A program made the translations under genes and the position numbers. From positions 2,480,001 to 2,544,000 of the forward strand of contig NZ_JAJFZM010000001.1 in NCBI RefSeq assembly GCF_020733705.1: a stretch of DNA of 64,000 bases, given 5' to 3'. The notes beneath the pieces were generated by a model. The model saw only the letters and a list, made by a program, of their open reading frames with translations, did not search any database and was not told the origin of the DNA. Positions 60,790 to 64,000 of this stretch are shown here, one piece after another; within the stretch, counting starts at the first letter, position 1, and the number at the start of each line of letters is the position of its first letter. This DNA comes from Nocardia australiensis (GTDB taxonomy: Bacteria > Actinomycetota > Actinomycetes > Mycobacteriales > Mycobacteriaceae).

Positions 60790-62243
60790 TGCGTGCCGTT
60801 GACCTGGTAGTCACCGATACGCGTATCTGGGCGCGCGGTGCGGCGACGCATTGGGATGTGCCGCCGTCGGTGGTGCTCGGAAGTGATGGGGACCTGGTCG
60901 TGGGCGAGCCACTGACGCCGCCGACCCAGGTCAGCTCGGCCGTCGCGTTCATCGCGGGGGAGCGGATCGCGCTATTACCGCGCGTCCCAGCGGTTTCCGA
61001 GGCGATGACCTCGGTCATCGGCACGGTGCTGCGGAACCTGAACGTCGAGACCCCGTGCGACCGGGTCACGGTCGTGTGCCCGACCGAGTGGGGTGCACGC
61101 AAGCGCGGTGTGCTGGATGCCGCAATTCGCCGTTTCGCGGGCGATGTCGTATTCGAGGACATGGCGATTCGCGCGGTGGCGGTCGACGAGGGCACCGGTC
61201 GCAGCCGGCGCACCGTGGTGCTGGAATTCGGTTCGCTCTCCACCACCGCCACCGCCGTGGTGCGTGATCATCAGGGTGCGCATATCGAATCCTGTGAGTA
61301 CGAACCGAGTCTCGCGCTCGCCGACCTCATTCCGGATTCCCGTGGCATCAATGAACTGGCTGCCCTTATCGGTCGGCTGCTCGCGGGCCAGCCCGCCGAT
61401 GTCGTTCAGACGGTGGGTGTTTCGGATCCAGCGAAGCTCGATCTGATCCGCGCGGCGGTTCAGCCTTCCGGTGGGCCCGCCATCGAAGTGCGGCCGATCG
61501 CTGGCGCCGATCTGGTGCGTGGACCGCAGCCCCAACCCGGCTACCGGCCCGACGCCGCCCCGGCCCTGCCTGCCACGGAATGGATGCAGCCGCTGCGTCA
61601 GCGCGCGGCCGCCCAACAGGCGCCCGCCCGGCGCAGAAACATCTATATTGCCGCTGGTGCGGCGGCGGTGATCGTGGTGACCGCGGCGGCGATCGGTGTC
61701 GTCATCGCTACCGGCTCCGACGACAACCCCGCCGCGGTCGCCGCCACCTCGACGCCGGTACCCGCTACGCTCCGGCCGACGGCCGAGGCAAAGCCGTCAC
61801 CGAGCATCGCGCCCAACTCGTCAACGGAAACCATTGGGCGAGTACGGTTCCAGATCCCACCGGGTTGGCGCACTGCCCAGGTGGCCGATCCGGGTAAGCC
61901 GCGTGTCGACCTGGTCCCCGAAGACGGCAGCCGCATGCGGATCACCGTCACCCAGACTCCGGTGGTCACGGGAACCGGCTACGAACAGGTCGCCGCGAAC
62001 CTCGAGACGCAGCTGCGGCAGAAGCCGAACGGCACGCTGACCGACCTGAAACGAGACCAGGTTTTCGGCGGCAAGTCCGGACTGTCCTACATCGAACACC
62101 CCACCGACGGATCGACGGTGCGCTGGCATGTGCTCGTCGAACACGGTATGCAGGTCAGTACCGGGTGTCAGTACGTCGATAACTGGGAAGCGATCGCGCC
62201 GCCCTGCGAGCTGGTCGCGTCGTCGCTGATTGTCGCTCCGTAA
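60789..62243 (+). CDS. type VII secretion-associated protein, Rv3446c-like
   Basis: ATG 60789 (GGAGG four bases upstream) gives 484 residues. The N-terminal ~240 residues have an actin-like/Hsp70-fold feel (VVTDTRIWARG, VVCPTEWGARKRGVLDAAIR, TVVLEFGSLSTTATAVV). One membrane helix follows (~295-318, IYIAAGAAAVIVVTAAAIGV), then a Thr/Pro linker and an exported ~120-residue domain (RVRFQIPPGWRTAQVADPGK to CELVASSLIVAP). This matches the Rv3446c family found in ESX-4 loci and supports naming the locus ESX-4-type. The molecular role is unknown. Confidence 0.85.
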   Translation: MRAVDLVVTDTRIWARGAATHWDVPPSVVLGSDGDLVVGEPLTPPTQVSSAVAFIAGERIALLPRVPAVSEAMTSVIGTVLRNLNVETPCDRVTVVCPTEWGARKRGVLDAAIRRFAGDVVFEDMAIRAVAVDEGTGRSRRTVVLEFGSLSTTATAVVRDHQGAHIESCEYEPSLALADLIPDSRGINELAALIGRLLAGQPADVVQTVGVSDPAKLDLIRAAVQPSGGPAIEVRPIAGADLVRGPQPQPGYRPDAAPALPATEWMQPLRQRAAAQQAPARRRNIYIAAGAAAVIVVTAAAIGVVIATGSDDNPAAVAATSTPVPATLRPTAEAKPSPSIAPNSSTETIGRVRFQIPPGWRTAQVADPGKPRVDLVPEDGSRMRITVTQTPVVTGTGYEQVAANLETQLRQKPNGTLTDLKRDQVFGGKSGLSYIEHPTDGSTVRWHVLVEHGMQVSTGCQYVDNWEAIAPPCELVASSLIVAP

Positions 62244-62315
62244 ACCGTTGTGCCAGTGGGACATTCAGATGTTCCGCCGGTTCGGGTCGCGTTGGTGATC
62301 GCAGGCTATACAAAT

Positions 62316-62351
62316 AACTCGTGCCCCCGGCGTTTGCCGGGGGCACGAGTT
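62316..62351. terminator. perfect 16-bp hairpin between convergent ESX-4 operons
   Basis: AACTCGTGCCCCCGGC (62316-62331) pairs perfectly with GCCGGGGGCACGAGTT (62336-62351) around GTTT. On the minus strand it is followed by ATTTGTAT. It ends 15 bases after the stop side of the WXG100 operon and should terminate both strands. Confidence 0.88.
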
Positions 62352-62366
62352 GGTCCGAGTCTCGGC

Positions 62367-62657
62367 TCAGAAGATGTTCGACAGCGCGACGTCGGTGCCC
62401 TGCAGCTCCGAGTTGCCGCTGCTGACGAGCTGACCGGCACCCACCAGGGTGGCGTGCAGCTGCTCGGACATCTGGTTCCAGTTCGCCTGGAAGGCGGCGA
62501 ATGCATCGTTCGCCGCACCCTGACCGTAGGTGTTGACGTACTCTTCGACCTTCTTGTTGAAGGACTGGAGTTCGGAGGAGATCCCCTCGGCGCGCTTGAT
62601 GATCTGCCGAGCGCCGTCCTCGACGCCGTCGAAATGAGCGGAGATAGGCTTTGACAT
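62367..62657 (-). CDS. WXG100-family protein, EsxT-like, with a non-canonical turn
   Basis: The 96-residue two-helix protein opens with ISAHFDGVEDGARQIIKRAE, like the FD-x2-E start of EsxT. The turn reads TYGQGAANDAF, so Trp of WxG is replaced by Tyr with GQG. AAGGAG precedes the ATG. The partner WXG100 gene is 33 bp upstream on the same strand; in M. tuberculosis the ESX-4 pair is EsxU/EsxT. Confidence 0.82.
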   Translation of the reverse strand: MSKPISAHFDGVEDGARQIIKRAEGISSELQSFNKKVEEYVNTYGQGAANDAFAAFQANWNQMSEQLHATLVGAGQLVSSGNSELQGTDVALSNIF

Positions 62658-62690
62658 TATTCAGGCTCCTTATTCTGTGATTCTGGCGGA

Positions 62691-63026
62691 CTAGACGGCA
62701 GGCAGGTCGAGGCTGGAAACCTGGGCTTGGACCTTGCGAGAGAACTCGTCATCCTGGCCCTCGAACGACGTCCCCATCTTGACGAGCTTCTCGCCGGTCT
62801 CCGCCAGCTTGTCGTTCATCTTGTCGGCCTGGTAGTAGTACCGCTCCATAAAGGCGTTGAACGCATCACGTGCCTGGCCCTGCCAGTTGGCGCCGTTGGT
62901 CACGTTGTCTTCGTCGGTCTTCAGCTGCCTGATGGCGAGCATCAGGTTGTTGTGCTGCTCTTGGAATTCCTTCGCCTTGGCGTCGATAATCGTCTTATCG
63001 GCTACGAGCTTGCCATTGCCGGACAT
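62691..63026 (-). CDS. WXG100-family protein, EsxU-like
   Basis: The 111-residue protein has the WXG100 fold with WQG at the turn (NGANWQGQARDAFNAFMERY). AGGAGG precedes ATG 63026. The C-terminal helix is followed by ~15 residues where a T7 export signal could lie (SRKVQAQVSS). It is first in a two-gene unit with the EsxT-like gene and should dimerise with it for export by the ESX-4-type machine. Confidence 0.88.
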   Translation of the reverse strand: MSGNGKLVADKTIIDAKAKEFQEQHNNLMLAIRQLKTDEDNVTNGANWQGQARDAFNAFMERYYYQADKMNDKLAETGEKLVKMGTSFEGQDDEFSRKVQAQVSSLDLPAV

Positions 63027-63396
63027 TGTGGCTCCTCCTGCTCTTGGTCAACATCCCTGAGTGTCAGCTGACTCGTTCATATGGTTGGACGCGCCCAATA
63101 CTCGATCGGTTCCATCCGGTTCGGAGGAATCTGCCGGATCTAGCGCGTCCCTATGGCCCTCAATGCGTTGTCGACTGCCTACGTCACGGTCGGAGGGTCT
63201 GATGAGATCCCCCGGACATCTCCGGACCGCGGTGTCGTCGCGTCGGTCGCTGCCAGCACACGGCTCCCCTCCTTCCCCCTGCTCGCTACCACCTGAACTG
63301 GCGAGTGGGCTGGCTGCGAACACCCTACCGAACCGTGAGCTGCCCCGTCTACCAGCGGAACACAATCGGCGTGGGCCGCGGCGGCCGGATCGAGCG
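63027..63396. other. 370-bp intergenic region upstream of the WXG100 pair
   Basis: No convincing gene is seen on either strand. It should hold the promoter of the WXG100 operon (minus strand). A short inverted repeat GTCAGCTGAC lies near 63062-63071. No promoter with both boxes could be fixed. Confidence 0.5.
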
Positions 63397-64000
63397 CTAC
63401 TTGACGACTTTCGCGATGACCGGAACCATCTTGTCGGCCAGCGTGTCGTTGGACTGTCCGGTCCACACCTGGAATGCCTGAATGGTGGATGGATCGTCGA
63501 CCACAACGACCTTCGCCGAGCTGTTCAGAATGCTGCTCGGCAATCCGCGTAGACCGCCGTTCCCGGCCTCACTGTCGGTACGAAGCACGATGATGACCTC
63601 GGTGTCGTTGTCCGTCGAATAGCTGGTCGGCGACAGCGTGCGAGGCGATTTCTCGTCACCGACAGCTTTGTATTTCGGGTTGTAAACGAACCCGATGTTC
63701 TGCAGGAACTTGGCCTGCTCACTGGGATTCAGCACTGCCGACAGCGTGGAGTTACCGAAGTTGAAGGCAGTGACCGTCTTTCCCGAGAATTGCGGGTTCG
63801 CATTGCGAACCTGAGCCAGTTTGTCGCTGCCACCACCACCTCCGCCGGACCCATTGTTGGTGAAGAAGACCGTTCCTGCCGCGACGGCGATAGCGACGAC
63901 GACGGCAACGATCGCTGGCACCAGAAACCGGCGCAGGGGTGAGCGCGGGTTGCCATTGCGCTGCGTCGTGACCAGCCGCTGGTCGCTGTCCGTGCGCGGC
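63397..64000 (-). CDS. membrane-anchored protein of unknown function (5' partial)
   Basis: The frame remains open to the window edge, so the start is outside; GTG 63921 is internal because 26 more in-frame codons precede it without a stop. The visible ~200 residues have a basic cytosolic lead (RSPLRRFL), one membrane helix (PAIVAVVVAIAVAAGTVFF), a Gly-rich spacer and a ~145-residue outer domain with KTVTAFNFGNSTLSAVL, EVIIVLRTDSEAG and a final TLADKMVPVIAKVVK. No family is recognised. It lies just beyond the ESX-4-type WXG100 pair on the same strand. Confidence 0.7.
   Translation of the reverse strand, partial: PRTDSDQRLVTTQRNGNPRSPLRRFLVPAIVAVVVAIAVAAGTVFFTNNGSGGGGGGSDKLAQVRNANPQFSGKTVTAFNFGNSTLSAVLNPSEQAKFLQNIGFVYNPKYKAVGDEKSPRTLSPTSYSTDNDTEVIIVLRTDSEAGNGGLRGLPSSILNSSAKVVVVDDPSTIQAFQVWTGQSNDTLADKMVPVIAKVVK

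Overview
The window is high-GC actinobacterial DNA of the order Mycobacteriales, most likely Nocardia or a close relative. The evidence is two complete type VII (ESX) secretion loci with EccA/EspG/PE/PPE-type partners, an infA-rpmJ-rpsM-rpsK-rpsD-rpoA-rplQ-truA ribosomal run next to an ESX-4-type locus (the neighbourhood known from M. tuberculosis), frequent GTG/TTG starts and several leaderless-looking starts.

Region 1 (1-10750) is an accessory block feeding ESX. The 3' end of a very long gene with an RsbW-like ATPase tail is followed by three tandem modules. Each module is a 570-610-residue protein (helical N-domain, central WxG-like segment, Gln-rich coiled coil, Gly-rich linker, conserved C-terminal tail) overlapped by an EspG-family chaperone gene. 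A small acidic protein and a YbaB/EbfC-family protein close the block. The three modules also share a 34-bp upstream block.

Region 2 (10800-28132) is an EccA-containing ESX locus: EspC-like, EspA/EspE-like, PE, PPE, EspG and two WXG100 proteins (+), then eccE (-), eccB (+), eccA (-), and eccD-mycP-eccC (+). Region 3 (28133-34250) is a variable island: a GntR/HutC regulator, a divergent DUF4254 gene, a decayed Tn3-family transposase, a three-gene operon ending in a short pyruvate phosphate dikinase with a double palindromic operator, and a TetX-like flavin monooxygenase.

Region 4 (34402-43076) holds a giant Pro/Gln-rich MinD/EspI-like ATPase and the infA to truA run. Region 5 (43127-50223) is ordinary chromosome: an F420-type oxidoreductase, a two-component system with a TAXI-type lipoprotein, CsoR, MTA phosphorylase, an Rv3651-like protein and an FMN reductase. 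Region 6 (50211-64000) is an ESX-4-type locus: eccE (-), eccB (+), mycP and eccD (-), eccC and an Rv3446c-like gene (+), two WXG100 genes (-), and the 3' end of a membrane-anchored unknown.

Functionally, EccB/C/D/E form the inner-membrane export channel, MycP the mycosin protease and EccA the recycling ATPase. The EspG proteins are chaperones for PE/PPE and, by inference, for the three modular proteins; the WXG100 pairs are co-secreted substrates. Only one gene edge-truncated on each side of the window limits interpretation.
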